Below, one piece after another: positions 28,395 through 36,033 of a stretch of 64,000 nt of DNA. Position numbers and translations under genes: made by a program. Origin of the DNA: Pseudoxanthomonas sangjuensis. GTDB taxonomy: Bacteria > Pseudomonadota > Gammaproteobacteria > Xanthomonadales > Xanthomonadaceae. The notes beneath the pieces are model-generated. The model ran no database searches and was not told where the DNA came from. It saw only the letters and a list, made by a program, of their open reading frames with translations. Each line of letters begins with the position of its first letter. Positions within the stretch are counted from its first letter, which is position 1. Location of the stretch: positions 16,596-80,595 of the forward strand of contig NZ_PDWR01000016.1 of the NCBI RefSeq assembly GCF_010211755.1. The letters run 5' to 3'.

Positions 28395-28633
28395 GAAATT
28401 CTCCGGGAAAGGATGTGGACCAGAAGACCGCGCCATCCGGACCCGGCGGGCGCCCGCCATGGTCCCTGCCGGAAGCCCCTCCCGACAATACGACGCCGTA
28501 TCCAGTATACGCATATGTACGGTTTTCTAACGCAAGGCTAACAACTGGAAGGCTGATATCCCGGCATTTGCCTGTTCATGATTGTGAATACGGACCCCAT
28601 TGCCCAATGCCGGCCAACGGCTAAATTGCACCC

Positions 28634-29317
28634 ATGTTCGTCGCCCTTCCCTCCCGCCACCGGCCGGCCCTGCGCTGGGCCACCCCGACACTGGCGCTGC
28701 TGCTGCTGGCCGCCTTCGTCTGGGGCCAGGCGCAGCCGCAAGCCAGCCTGCTGCGCGACTGGGGGGCGCTGTCGGGCGGACTGGCCAGCCGCGAGGCATG
28801 GCGCGCCGGCCTGCACGACGGCAGCATCCTGCGCCTGTTCACCGCGATGTTCCTGCACGCCGACTGGGCGCACCTGCTGGGCAACCTGATGTTCCTGCTG
28901 ATCTTCGGCCTGCCGGCCGAGCGCATGATGGGGCCGTGGCGGCTGCTCGGGCTGTTCCTGTTCGGCGGCGCGGTATCGAACCTGGCCGCGGGGTTGTACA
29001 TCGGCGCGCCCGACCGGGTCATCATCGGCGCCAGCGGCGCGGTGTCGGCGGTGATCGGCGCCTATCTGGCGCTGTTCCCGACCGCCAAGCTGGGCGTGGT
29101 GCTGCCGCTGGGATTGTTCCTGGAATTCGTCAAGGCGCCGGCGTTCCTGCTGATCGGGGTGTGGATCGGCCTGCAGGTGCTGTTCGCCTACTTCAGGCCG
29201 GCGTTCGGCGCGGTGGCGTGGTCGGCGCACATCGCCGGCTTCGTGTTCGGCGCGCTGTTCGCGCTGTTCGTGCGCGCCGCGATCGCGCGGCGCCTGCGCA
29301 AGCGGCAGGGGTATTGA
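28634..29317 (+). CDS. Rhomboid-family intramembrane serine protease
   Basis: 227 residues, six to seven helices. Rhomboid hallmarks: LFTAMFLHADWAHLLGNLMFLLIFG (loop and HxxxN region), IIGASGAVSAVIGAYL with the nucleophile Ser134, and WSAHIAGFVFGALF with the catalytic His199. The family cuts membrane proteins within the bilayer. It has no linked substrate gene. The ATG lies about 15 bases after TAAATTGCA. Confidence 0.92.
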   Translation: MFVALPSRHRPALRWATPTLALLLLAAFVWGQAQPQASLLRDWGALSGGLASREAWRAGLHDGSILRLFTAMFLHADWAHLLGNLMFLLIFGLPAERMMGPWRLLGLFLFGGAVSNLAAGLYIGAPDRVIIGASGAVSAVIGAYLALFPTAKLGVVLPLGLFLEFVKAPAFLLIGVWIGLQVLFAYFRPAFGAVAWSAHIAGFVFGALFALFVRAAIARRLRKRQGY

Positions 29318-29411
29318 GCGGGCCCGCAGCGGGCGGTTCGCGGCCGGCGGAACTTGATTTGGCGCCACCCACCACCAATTACCGACCAAAGCCCCGCTCC
29401 TGTAACCGCAC

Positions 29412-29732
29412 ATGGCCAAACCGCTCTACAAAGTCAGTTTCCTCAGCCACGGCAAGGTCTACGAGCTGTACGCGCGGCACGTGGCCGCGAGCGGCATCTG
29501 GGGATTCACCGAGGTCGGCGAACTGGTGTTCGACGTGCACAACGGCCTGGTCGTCGACCCGACCGAGGAGCGCCTGCGCGACGAATTCGGCAACACCAAG
29601 GTGCTGCACCTGCCGATGCACAGCGTGTTGCGCGTGGAAGAAGTGGAGCGCAAGGGCCAGTCGGCGATCCGCGACGCCGAGAGCGGCGAGAAGGTGGTGA
29701 CGCCGTTCCCGCTGCCGGCAAAGCCGCGTTGA
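29412..29732 (+). CDS. DUF1820 family protein
   Basis: 106 residues: KPLYKVSFLSHGKVYELYAR, SGIWGFTEVGELVFD, and VLRVEEVERKGQSAI follow the DUF1820 pattern, a small soluble protein of gamma- and betaproteobacteria. Function unknown. There are no cysteine or catalytic motifs. It lies alone between the rhomboid gene and the crcB riboswitch region. Confidence 0.87.
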   Translation: MAKPLYKVSFLSHGKVYELYARHVAASGIWGFTEVGELVFDVHNGLVVDPTEERLRDEFGNTKVLHLPMHSVLRVEEVERKGQSAIRDAESGEKVVTPFPLPAKPR

Positions 29733-29870
29733 GTGCGGCGAAACTCCGTCCTGCTTCTGCTTGGCCGCGCACCCAGCAAAGGCAGCAATAACGCCGAATG
29801 ACGTAGCCGCGAATGCACCGAGGAAGTGGCAAGCTTCGGCTGTCTCGTGCCAGGATGGGCCCTGCTGCAA

Positions 29871-29937
29871 CGCAGATGGCATTCCTCCGGCCCCCGAGTT
29901 CCGGGGCGAACCGCCGACGTGGCCGATGATGCCTGCC
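29871..29937 (+). ncRNA. Probable fluoride riboswitch (crcB RNA)
   Basis: GATGGCATTC near the 5' end pairs through GGCAT with ATGCC at the 3' end, extended by GCA/TGC. Between them AACCGCCGACGTGGCCGATG follows the crcB RNA pattern of an AAC stretch, a short GCC/GGC hairpin, then UGAUG-like GATG before the closing strand. A 5-bp CCCCG/CGGGG hairpin is inserted in the junction. The 5' GG-G/C-CC pairing of the consensus is weak, which lowers confidence. The downstream gene is crcB, the expected target. Confidence 0.6.
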
Positions 29938-29975
29938 CACCCCGGAGCCCCGGGTGCGCAGGCGTTGGCGTTTTT
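29932..29975 (+). terminator. Probable expression-platform hairpin of the riboswitch
   Basis: A 14-position stem with two mismatches runs from 29932 to 29962. Its 5' arm begins with CCTGC, which also belongs to the closing strand of the aptamer. A T5 run is at 29971-29975, eight bases after the stem. The mutual exclusion suggests transcription control, although the T tract is set back. Confidence 0.45.
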
Positions 29976-30027
29976 CCGACCGCCTTCTCGCATACGATGC
30001 TCCCCGGGCCATGAGGAAGCGTTGCGC

Positions 30028-30429
30028 GTGGACGGCATTTCCGCTTTGAGCATCTTCGTCGGCGCCGGCTGCGGCGCCCTGCTGCGCTGGGCGCTGGGCC
30101 TGGCGATGAACCCGGTCTTCCCGACCCTGCCGCTGGGCACGCTGGCGGCGAACGCGCTCGGCGGCCTGCTGATGGGCGGCGCGCTGGGCGTGTTCGCGCA
30201 GTACGAAAGCCTGCCGCCCGCGGTACGGCTGGCCTTCACCACCGGCTTCCTCGGCGGCCTGACCACGTTCTCGACCTATTCGGCCGAGTCGGTCACGCTG
30301 CTGCTGCGCGGCGAATACCGCTGGGCCGCGTTGCACACCGTCGCCCATGTCGGCGTTTCGCTGCTGGCGACCCTCGCCGGGCTGTTCGCGGTGCAGGCAT
30401 TGTCCAAGGCCTTCGGGGGCGCGCAATGA
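30028..30429 (+). CDS. crcB: Fluoride channel CrcB/Fluc
   Basis: 133 residues from a GTG start with GAGGAAG 8 bases upstream. Four helices; signatures are FVGAGCGALLRWALG, LPLGTLAANALGGLLMGGALG with the conserved Asn, and TTGFLGGLTTFSTYSAES. The protein dimerises as an antiparallel double-barrelled channel that exports fluoride. The upstream fluoride riboswitch candidate and the overlapping DUF190 gene support the assignment. Longer in-frame starts upstream would run through the riboswitch and are unlikely. Confidence 0.93.
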   Translation: MDGISALSIFVGAGCGALLRWALGLAMNPVFPTLPLGTLAANALGGLLMGGALGVFAQYESLPPAVRLAFTTGFLGGLTTFSTYSAESVTLLLRGEYRWAALHTVAHVGVSLLATLAGLFAVQALSKAFGGAQ

Positions 30430-30749
30430 ACGGCATCCACCTGCGCCTGTACACCTACGAAAACCGCAAGCACGCCGGCGTGCCGGTATACGACTGGCTG
30501 CTCGAGCGCGCACGGCACATGGGCATCCACGGCGGCTCCGCGTTCCGCGCGATCGCCGGCTTCGGCCGCCAGGGCAAGATGCACGAGCAGCATTTCTTCG
30601 AACTGGCCGGCGAGGAACCGGTCCTGGTCGAGTTCGTCGTCACCCGCGAACAGGCGCAGCAATTGCTGGAACTGCTGCGTACGGAACGGCTGCAGCTGTT
30701 CTACGCGATGCTTCCGGCCGAATACGGCGTGACCGGCGAAGCGCCGTGA
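30426..30749 (+). CDS. DUF190 family protein
   Basis: 107 residues: LYTYENRKHAGVPVYDWLLERARHMGIHGGSAFRAIAGFG and PVLVEFVVTREQAQQLLELL. The fold is PII/GlnB-like. DUF190 genes are regularly found next to crcB. Its ATG overlaps the crcB stop (ATGA), so the two are translationally coupled and probably share the fluoride response. Biochemical role unknown. Confidence 0.9.
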   Translation: MNGIHLRLYTYENRKHAGVPVYDWLLERARHMGIHGGSAFRAIAGFGRQGKMHEQHFFELAGEEPVLVEFVVTREQAQQLLELLRTERLQLFYAMLPAEYGVTGEAP

Positions 30750-30813
30750 CCGCGGCGGCACGACCGGCAATGGCGCCGCCCGGCACGCGGCGCGCGGACC
30801 CGGACGGGACGGC

Positions 30814-32163
30814 TTACTTCTTTTTCGACGCCCTGGCCTTTTCCGCCGCCGCGACCGCGCCCGGGTGCTTCAGTTCGGCCAGCGCCTGCGCGATGTATCC
30901 GTCGCCGTCGAGCACGTCGCCGGCGGCATAACCTTCCGCGCCTTCCTCGTCGCCGCGCAGGTGGCCGGGCAATCCCGCCTCGGTCGGCGGCAACAGGGCC
31001 GTCGAACCGATGATGGTCGGCTGCGTCGCGTCCTGCACCGGCTTCAGCACCGCGTCGGGGACGATGCCGCTGGCCTGGATCGACCTGCCGCTGGGCGTGT
31101 AGTAGCGCGCGGTGGTCAGCTTGACCGAATCGCCGTTGTCCAGCGGCAGCACGGTCTGCACCGAGCCCTTGCCGAAGGTGCGGCTGCCGACGATGCGCGC
31201 GCGCTTGTTGTCGTGCAGCGCGCCGGCCAGCACTTCCGAAGCGCTGGCCGAACCGGCATCGACCAGCACCACCACCGGCGCGCCGCCGAGGCGGTCGCCC
31301 GGCGTGGCCTCGAACTTCGCGTCGCTGATCGGCACGCGCCCGCGCGTGCTGACGATGCCGCCCTTGTCGAGCAGGTCGTCGGCGACCTGCACCGCCGCGG
31401 TCAGCAGGCCGCCGGGGTTGCTGCGCAGGTCCAGCACCAGTCCGCGCAGCTTGCCCTTCGCCTGCAGCTTGTCGAGGTGCTTCTGGAAATCGGCGCCGGT
31501 GTCGGCCTGGAACGCCTTGATCCGCACGTAGCCGTAGCCCGGTTCCAGCAGGCGGCTGTCCACGCTGGCGATGCGGATGATCTCGCGCACCAGCTGGACG
31601 TCGAACGGCTTGTCGCTGCCTTCGCGCAGGATGCTCAGCCTGACCTTGCTGCCCGGTTCGCCGCGCAGCGGCTCCATGCTGTCGTCGCCGGGCAGCGACT
31701 TGCCGTCGATCGCGACGATCACGTCGCCGGACCTGATGCCGGCGCGCGCGGCCGGGGTGTCGTCGATCGGCGCGATGACGCGCAGCGTGTTGTCGGGCTG
31801 GGTCATCAGCTCGACGCCGATGCCGGCGTAGGCGCCTTCGGCCTGTTCGTCGAAGTCCTCGGCGTCGGACTTGTCGAGGTAGGCGCTGTGCGGATCGAGG
31901 TCGAGCAGCAGGCCGCGCACCGCCGACTGCATCAGCTTCTTGTCGTCGACCGGTTCGACGTAGGCGTCGCGCACCGCGTTGAACACGGCGACGAAGCGGT
32001 GGATCTCCTCCAGCGGCACCTTGGCCGGCGCGGTCTCGGCGGCGTCGGGATCGTCGCTGGACGCGACTTCCTGTTCGCCGGCGCCGGTCGCGTCCGGTTT
32101 CGCCTGCTGCGCGAAAGCGGGCGCGGCCAGCAACAGCAACGCGAGGATCGGGGGCAGGCGCAT
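30814..32163 (-). CDS. S41 carboxy-terminal processing protease (CtpA-like)
   Basis: 449 residues. A signal peptide (ILALLLLAAPAFAQ) follows the ATG at 32163, which has GGAG 7 bases upstream. A PDZ domain sits at about residues 110-190 (GIGVELMTQPDNTLRVIAPIDDTPAARAGI). The S41 core contains LRGLVLDLRSNPGGLL, the nucleophile Ser in DAGSASASEVLAGAL and the general-base Lys in SRTFGKGSVQTVL. It trims C-termini of periplasmic proteins, for example peptidoglycan hydrolases or PBP3. It lies downstream of envC on the same strand, as is common. Confidence 0.95.
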   Translation of the reverse strand: MRLPPILALLLLAAPAFAQQAKPDATGAGEQEVASSDDPDAAETAPAKVPLEEIHRFVAVFNAVRDAYVEPVDDKKLMQSAVRGLLLDLDPHSAYLDKSDAEDFDEQAEGAYAGIGVELMTQPDNTLRVIAPIDDTPAARAGIRSGDVIVAIDGKSLPGDDSMEPLRGEPGSKVRLSILREGSDKPFDVQLVREIIRIASVDSRLLEPGYGYVRIKAFQADTGADFQKHLDKLQAKGKLRGLVLDLRSNPGGLLTAAVQVADDLLDKGGIVSTRGRVPISDAKFEATPGDRLGGAPVVVLVDAGSASASEVLAGALHDNKRARIVGSRTFGKGSVQTVLPLDNGDSVKLTTARYYTPSGRSIQASGIVPDAVLKPVQDATQPTIIGSTALLPPTEAGLPGHLRGDEEGAEGYAAGDVLDGDGYIAQALAELKHPGAVAAAEKARASKKK

Positions 32164-32398
32164 GCATTCGCTCCGGAAGATCATGCCCGGATTATGCGCG
32201 AAGCAGCGATGAATGGCGCTTGTAGCAACGGCTTCTTAACCCCCGCGCCCGTATCGCCGCGGGAGAGGCGAACGCGCGCAGCACGCCGGGCCGGACCGGG
32301 GCCGGCCGTCGGCCTCGGGAAGGCGGCGGCGGGCCCGCCGCACCCGCGACCTCGTCCGTCCTCGGCAGCTTTTCCCACGGACGCGGGAAGGGTTTCTC

Positions 32399-33622
32399 CT
32401 AGCGCCGCTGCAGCCACGACACCGGGTCGACCGGCTGGCCGTTGCGGCGCAGTTCGAAATACAGCGCCGGCGTGCCGAAGCCGCCGGAACTGCCGACCCG
32501 CGCCACCGCGTCGCCGCGCTTGACGCTGTCGCCGGCGTCGCGCAGCAGGCTTTCGTTGTGCGCGTACAGGCTCATGTAGCCGTTGCCGTGATCGACGATC
32601 AGGATCAGGCCGTAGCCGGTCATCCATTCGGAGAACACCACGGTGCCGTCGGCGACCGCGCTGACCGTGCTGCCGGCCGGCGCGCCGATCAGCACGCCGG
32701 AACTGGCGCGGCCATCGGGCATGCGCCCGCCGAAGCGCGCCAGCAGGTTGCCCGACAGCGGCCAGCCGAGCCCGCCGACCTTCAACGCCGGCGCGTTGGC
32801 CACCGCCGGGCGCGCCGGCGCGCGTTCGCCGGGCTTGTGGCCGCGCGCCTCGGCCTGCTTCGCCGCGCGTTCGGCCGCGCGGCGCTCCGCTTCGGCGCGC
32901 GCGGCGGCGGCGCGCAGATTGGCGAGCAGGCGCTCCAGCGATTTCGCGTCGCGGCCCAGCGCCTGCTCGCGTGCGGCGCGGTCCCGGTATTTCTGTTCGA
33001 GTTCGGCGACGACGCCGGCGCGCGCCTTGCGGTCCTTCTGCAACGCGGCGACCTGCTGGCGCTGGCGCTGGCGGGCTTCCTCGAGTTGCGCGCGGCGCGC
33101 TTCGATCTCGTCCTCGACCCGCGCGAGTTCCTGCAGTTCGCCGGTCAGCGCGGCGATCCTGCGCGCCTGGTCGCGCTGCACGTAGCCGTGGTAGGCCAGC
33201 GCCAGGTTGGCGCGGGCCACGCTGTCCTGCGACAGCAGCGCCTTCAGCGGCGTGGCGCCGCCCTGCAGGTAGGCCGCGCGCAACAGCGTCGCCAGCTGCG
33301 CGCGCTGCGCGGACAGGCGCGCCCGCATGGCGTCGCGCTTGCGCTGCAGTTCGGCCAGCGCCGCTTCCTCGCGTTTCAGCGCGGCCTCGGTTTCGCCGAG
33401 CGAGCGGCTGGAGCGGCCAACCTGCTCGTCGGCCTCGCGCAGCTTGCGCGAGGCGTCGCCGCGCTGGCCTTCGAGCTTGCGCCGTTCCGCGGCGATCGAC
33501 TTCAGTTCGCTGCGGACCTGGCCGAGTTTCTTTTCGGTCTCGCGCGCGCTCTGCGCGGGGACGGCGAGCGGCAGCACGGCCAATACCGCGAGCAACAGGC
33601 CGCTGGCGCGACGCGGTTTCAT
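32399..33622 (-). CDS. envC: EnvC-type murein hydrolase activator
   Basis: 407 residues. After the signal peptide a long coiled coil (about residues 25-260) is built of Arg/Glu/Ala-rich heptads. The C-terminal LytM domain has SAVADGTVVFSEWM and GYGLILIVDHGNGYMSLYAH but lacks the first zinc-ligand motif HxxxD, as in EnvC, which activates amidases AmiA/AmiB at the septum instead of cutting peptidoglycan. Translation is coupled to gpmI by a 4-base overlap. The downstream region to ctp carries a dispersed GC-rich repeat. Confidence 0.92.
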   Translation of the reverse strand: MKPRRASGLLLAVLAVLPLAVPAQSARETEKKLGQVRSELKSIAAERRKLEGQRGDASRKLREADEQVGRSSRSLGETEAALKREEAALAELQRKRDAMRARLSAQRAQLATLLRAAYLQGGATPLKALLSQDSVARANLALAYHGYVQRDQARRIAALTGELQELARVEDEIEARRAQLEEARQRQRQQVAALQKDRKARAGVVAELEQKYRDRAAREQALGRDAKSLERLLANLRAAAARAEAERRAAERAAKQAEARGHKPGERAPARPAVANAPALKVGGLGWPLSGNLLARFGGRMPDGRASSGVLIGAPAGSTVSAVADGTVVFSEWMTGYGLILIVDHGNGYMSLYAHNESLLRDAGDSVKRGDAVARVGSSGGFGTPALYFELRRNGQPVDPVSWLQRR

Positions 33623-35187
33623 CCGGCGGGCAACCCCGCCTCAAACAGGCTGGCGCCGTCCATTTCCGCCGGCTTCGGCAGGCCGAGCAGGTCGAGCACG
33701 GTCGGCGCCACGTCGCGCAGCGCGCCGCCTTCGCGCAGCTTCGCGCCAGCGCGCCCGCCGACGTAGACGAACGGCACCGGGCCGATGGTGTGCGCGGTGT
33801 GCGGCTGCCCGGTCTCGGGGTCGCGCATCATCTCCAGGTTGCCGTGGTCGGCGGTGATCAGCAGCGCGCCGTGTTTTTCGCGCACCGCCTGTTCGACCGC
33901 GCCGACCACCTTGTCCACCGCCTGCGCGGCCTGCACCGCGGCGGCGAGGATGCCGCTGTGGCCGACCATGTCCGGGTTGGCGATGTTGCAGACGATCAGG
34001 TCGAACCGGTCGCTGTCGATCGCCGCGACCAGCTTCGCGCTGACTTCCGGCGCGCTCATCTCCGGCTGCAGGTCGTAGGTGGCGACCTTCGGGCTCGGCA
34101 CCAGGATGCGTTCCTCGCCCGGCACCACATCCTCGACGCCGCCGCTGAAGAAGAAGGTCACGTGCGCGTATTTCTCGGTCTCGGCGATGCGCAGCTGCTT
34201 CAGGCCCGCTTCGGAGACGATCTCGCCGAGCGTGTGGCGCAGGTCCTGCGGACCGAACGCGACCGGCGCCGGCAGCTTGGCGTCGTATTCGGCCAGGCAG
34301 ACGAAGCGCGCCAGCTTCGGCTTGCGCGCGTCGAAGCCGGCGAAGGCCGGGTCGACGAAGGCCGCGCTCAGCTGCCGCGCGCGGTCGGCGCGGAAGTTCA
34401 TGAACACCACCGCGTCGCCGTCGCGCATCGGCTGCGCACCGTCGACCACGGTCGGCAGCACGAATTCGTCGTTCTCGTCGCGCGCGTAGGCGGCGGCGAG
34501 CGCGGCCTGCGCGTCCGGCGCATGCAGGTCGCTCTGCGCCTCGACGATCGCGTCCCACGCCTTGCGCAGGCGGTCCCAGCGCTTGTCGCGGTCCATCGCG
34601 TAATAGCGGCCGCTGACGCTGTAGACCTTCGCGTTGCCGAGCCTGTCGCAGACCTGCTGCAGCCTGCGCAGGCTTTCCCCGGCCGAGCGCGGCGGCATGT
34701 CGCGGCCGTCGAGGAAGGCGTGCACGGCGACCTGCTTCACGCCGCGGCGCCTGGCCAGTTCGAGCATCGCGAAGACGTGGTTCTCGTGGCTGTGCACGCC
34801 GCCCGGCGACAGCAGGCCGAACACGTGCAGCGTGCCGCCGTCGGCGAGCACCGCATCGCAGGCCGCGTCGAGCTCGGGGTTGGCGAAGAAGCTGCCGTCC
34901 TCGATCGCGGTGTCGATCCGGGTCAGGGTCTGGTAGACGATGCGGCCGGCGCCGAGGTTCATGTGCCCGACCTCGGAATTGCCCATCTGCCCGTCGGGCA
35001 GGCCGACGAAGCGGCCCTCGGTGTGGATCAGCGTGTGCGGGCTGGTCGCCAGCAGGCGGTTCCAGTTCGGCAGCTCGGCCTGGGCCAGGGCGTTGTCGGC
35101 CGGATCGTCGCGATGGCCCCAGCCATCGAGGATCATCAGGACCACGGGCTTGGGACGGGCAGGCGTTGCGGACACGGCGGAACTCAC
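33619..35187 (-). CDS. gpmI: 2,3-bisphosphoglycerate-independent phosphoglycerate mutase
   Basis: 522 residues, full length for GpmI. PVVLMILDGWGHRDDPADNA carries the first metal ligand Asp, LPDGQMGNSEVGHMNLGAGR contains the catalytic Ser, and the C-terminal metal site shows VCNIANPDMVGHSG and LLITADHGNLEMM. It interconverts 3- and 2-phosphoglycerate in glycolysis and needs manganese. The gene precedes envC-ctp, a frequent gammaproteobacterial order. Confidence 0.96.
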   Translation of the reverse strand: MSSAVSATPARPKPVVLMILDGWGHRDDPADNALAQAELPNWNRLLATSPHTLIHTEGRFVGLPDGQMGNSEVGHMNLGAGRIVYQTLTRIDTAIEDGSFFANPELDAACDAVLADGGTLHVFGLLSPGGVHSHENHVFAMLELARRRGVKQVAVHAFLDGRDMPPRSAGESLRRLQQVCDRLGNAKVYSVSGRYYAMDRDKRWDRLRKAWDAIVEAQSDLHAPDAQAALAAAYARDENDEFVLPTVVDGAQPMRDGDAVVFMNFRADRARQLSAAFVDPAFAGFDARKPKLARFVCLAEYDAKLPAPVAFGPQDLRHTLGEIVSEAGLKQLRIAETEKYAHVTFFFSGGVEDVVPGEERILVPSPKVATYDLQPEMSAPEVSAKLVAAIDSDRFDLIVCNIANPDMVGHSGILAAAVQAAQAVDKVVGAVEQAVREKHGALLITADHGNLEMMRDPETGQPHTAHTIGPVPFVYVGGRAGAKLREGGALRDVAPTVLDLLGLPKPAEMDGASLFEAGLPAG

Positions 35188-35307
35188 GGTGACTTCAGGC
35201 AGGCGTCGATTGTAGCGAAGCGCGCCAGCATGGGTTCGCGCCGTTTAAACTCTGCGCGCCGCATGGGCATCCAATCCCATACCACCACCCGGATGAGGAA
35301 CCACGAC

Positions 35308-35970
35308 ATGTCCATCGCTCGCAATGTCCTGCTGCTGACCCTGGCCCTGGGCGCCGTACCCGCGTTCGCCCAGCAGGACGTCTCCAAGGTGCTGGGCGGC
35401 ATCGACGCCGACGCCGGCCAGACCTATGGCGACCTGAACACCGTCAACGGCGGCATCGACATCGGCGCGGGCGCGACCACCGGCGACGCGACCACGGTCA
35501 ACGGCGGCATCGACGTCGCCGACAAGGCGCGCACCGGCGACCTGACCACGGTCAACGGCGGCGTCGAGCTCGGCCGCGACGTGTCCGTCGACGGCGACAT
35601 CACCACCGTGAACGGCAGCATCTTCGTCGACCGCGGCGGCAAGGTCGAAGGCGACGTCAGCAACGTCAACGGCGGCATCGGCCTGGTCGCCACCGAAGTC
35701 GGCGGCGACCTGCGGACCGTCACCGGCGACATCACCGTCGGCGTGGATTCGCACGTCAAGGGCGGCATCCGCATCGAGAAGAACAAGAGCTCGGTCCGCT
35801 TCGAGGCCAAGCGCGACCCGCGCATCGTGATCGGCCCGAACGCGGTGGTCGAGGGCGCGCTGGTGTTCGAGCGCCCGGTCGTGCTGTACGTGCACCGGAC
35901 CGCGAAGATCGGCCCGGTGACCGGCGCCACCGCGAAGACCTTCGACACGCCGACCGCGCCGAAGGATTGA
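35308..35970 (+). CDS. Secreted beta-solenoid repeat protein
   Basis: 220 residues. GAGGAA 8 bases before the ATG fixes the start, and a signal peptide follows (VLLLTLALGAVPAFA). From residue 41 to about 140, five repeats of the type GDxTTVNGGIxV occur with VNG at 46, 64, 82, 101 and 120, a period of 18-19 residues typical of one beta-helix rung. The C-terminal part is charged (RIEKNKSSVRFEAKRDPR) and ends with another repeat-like strand pair. It resembles DUF4097 or polymer-forming (bactofilin-like) solenoids. Probably periplasmic or surface scaffold; function unknown. Confidence 0.75.
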   Translation: MSIARNVLLLTLALGAVPAFAQQDVSKVLGGIDADAGQTYGDLNTVNGGIDIGAGATTGDATTVNGGIDVADKARTGDLTTVNGGVELGRDVSVDGDITTVNGSIFVDRGGKVEGDVSNVNGGIGLVATEVGGDLRTVTGDITVGVDSHVKGGIRIEKNKSSVRFEAKRDPRIVIGPNAVVEGALVFERPVVLYVHRTAKIGPVTGATAKTFDTPTAPKD

Positions 35971-36004
35971 CCGCTTTCGCCGCAGCGCGCCGCTGCGGCT
36001 AGAA

Positions 36005-36033
36005 TCGGGATTCCCGCATTCGAGGAATCCCGA
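36005..36033 (+). promoter_or_regulatory. Perfect 10-bp hairpin covering the ribosome site of the M28 gene
   Basis: TCGGGATTCC (36005-36014), a 9-base loop, and GGAATCCCGA (36024-36033). The 3' arm contains most of the GAGGAA ribosome site and the A of the start codon. A TAGAAT box (36000-36005) abuts the 5' arm, so the repeat could alternatively be a DNA operator. Confidence 0.55.

Noticed and set aside
28495..28520. GTATAC/CATATG palindromes upstream of fadL as a FadR or PsrA operator
   Set aside because: They do not fit either consensus; a TATACT -10-like box is present but no -35 at proper spacing.
32164..32398. Possible gene between ctp and envC
   Set aside because: The 235 bases are GC-rich repeat-like sequence (GCGGGAGAGGCGAACGCGCG) without a supported frame.
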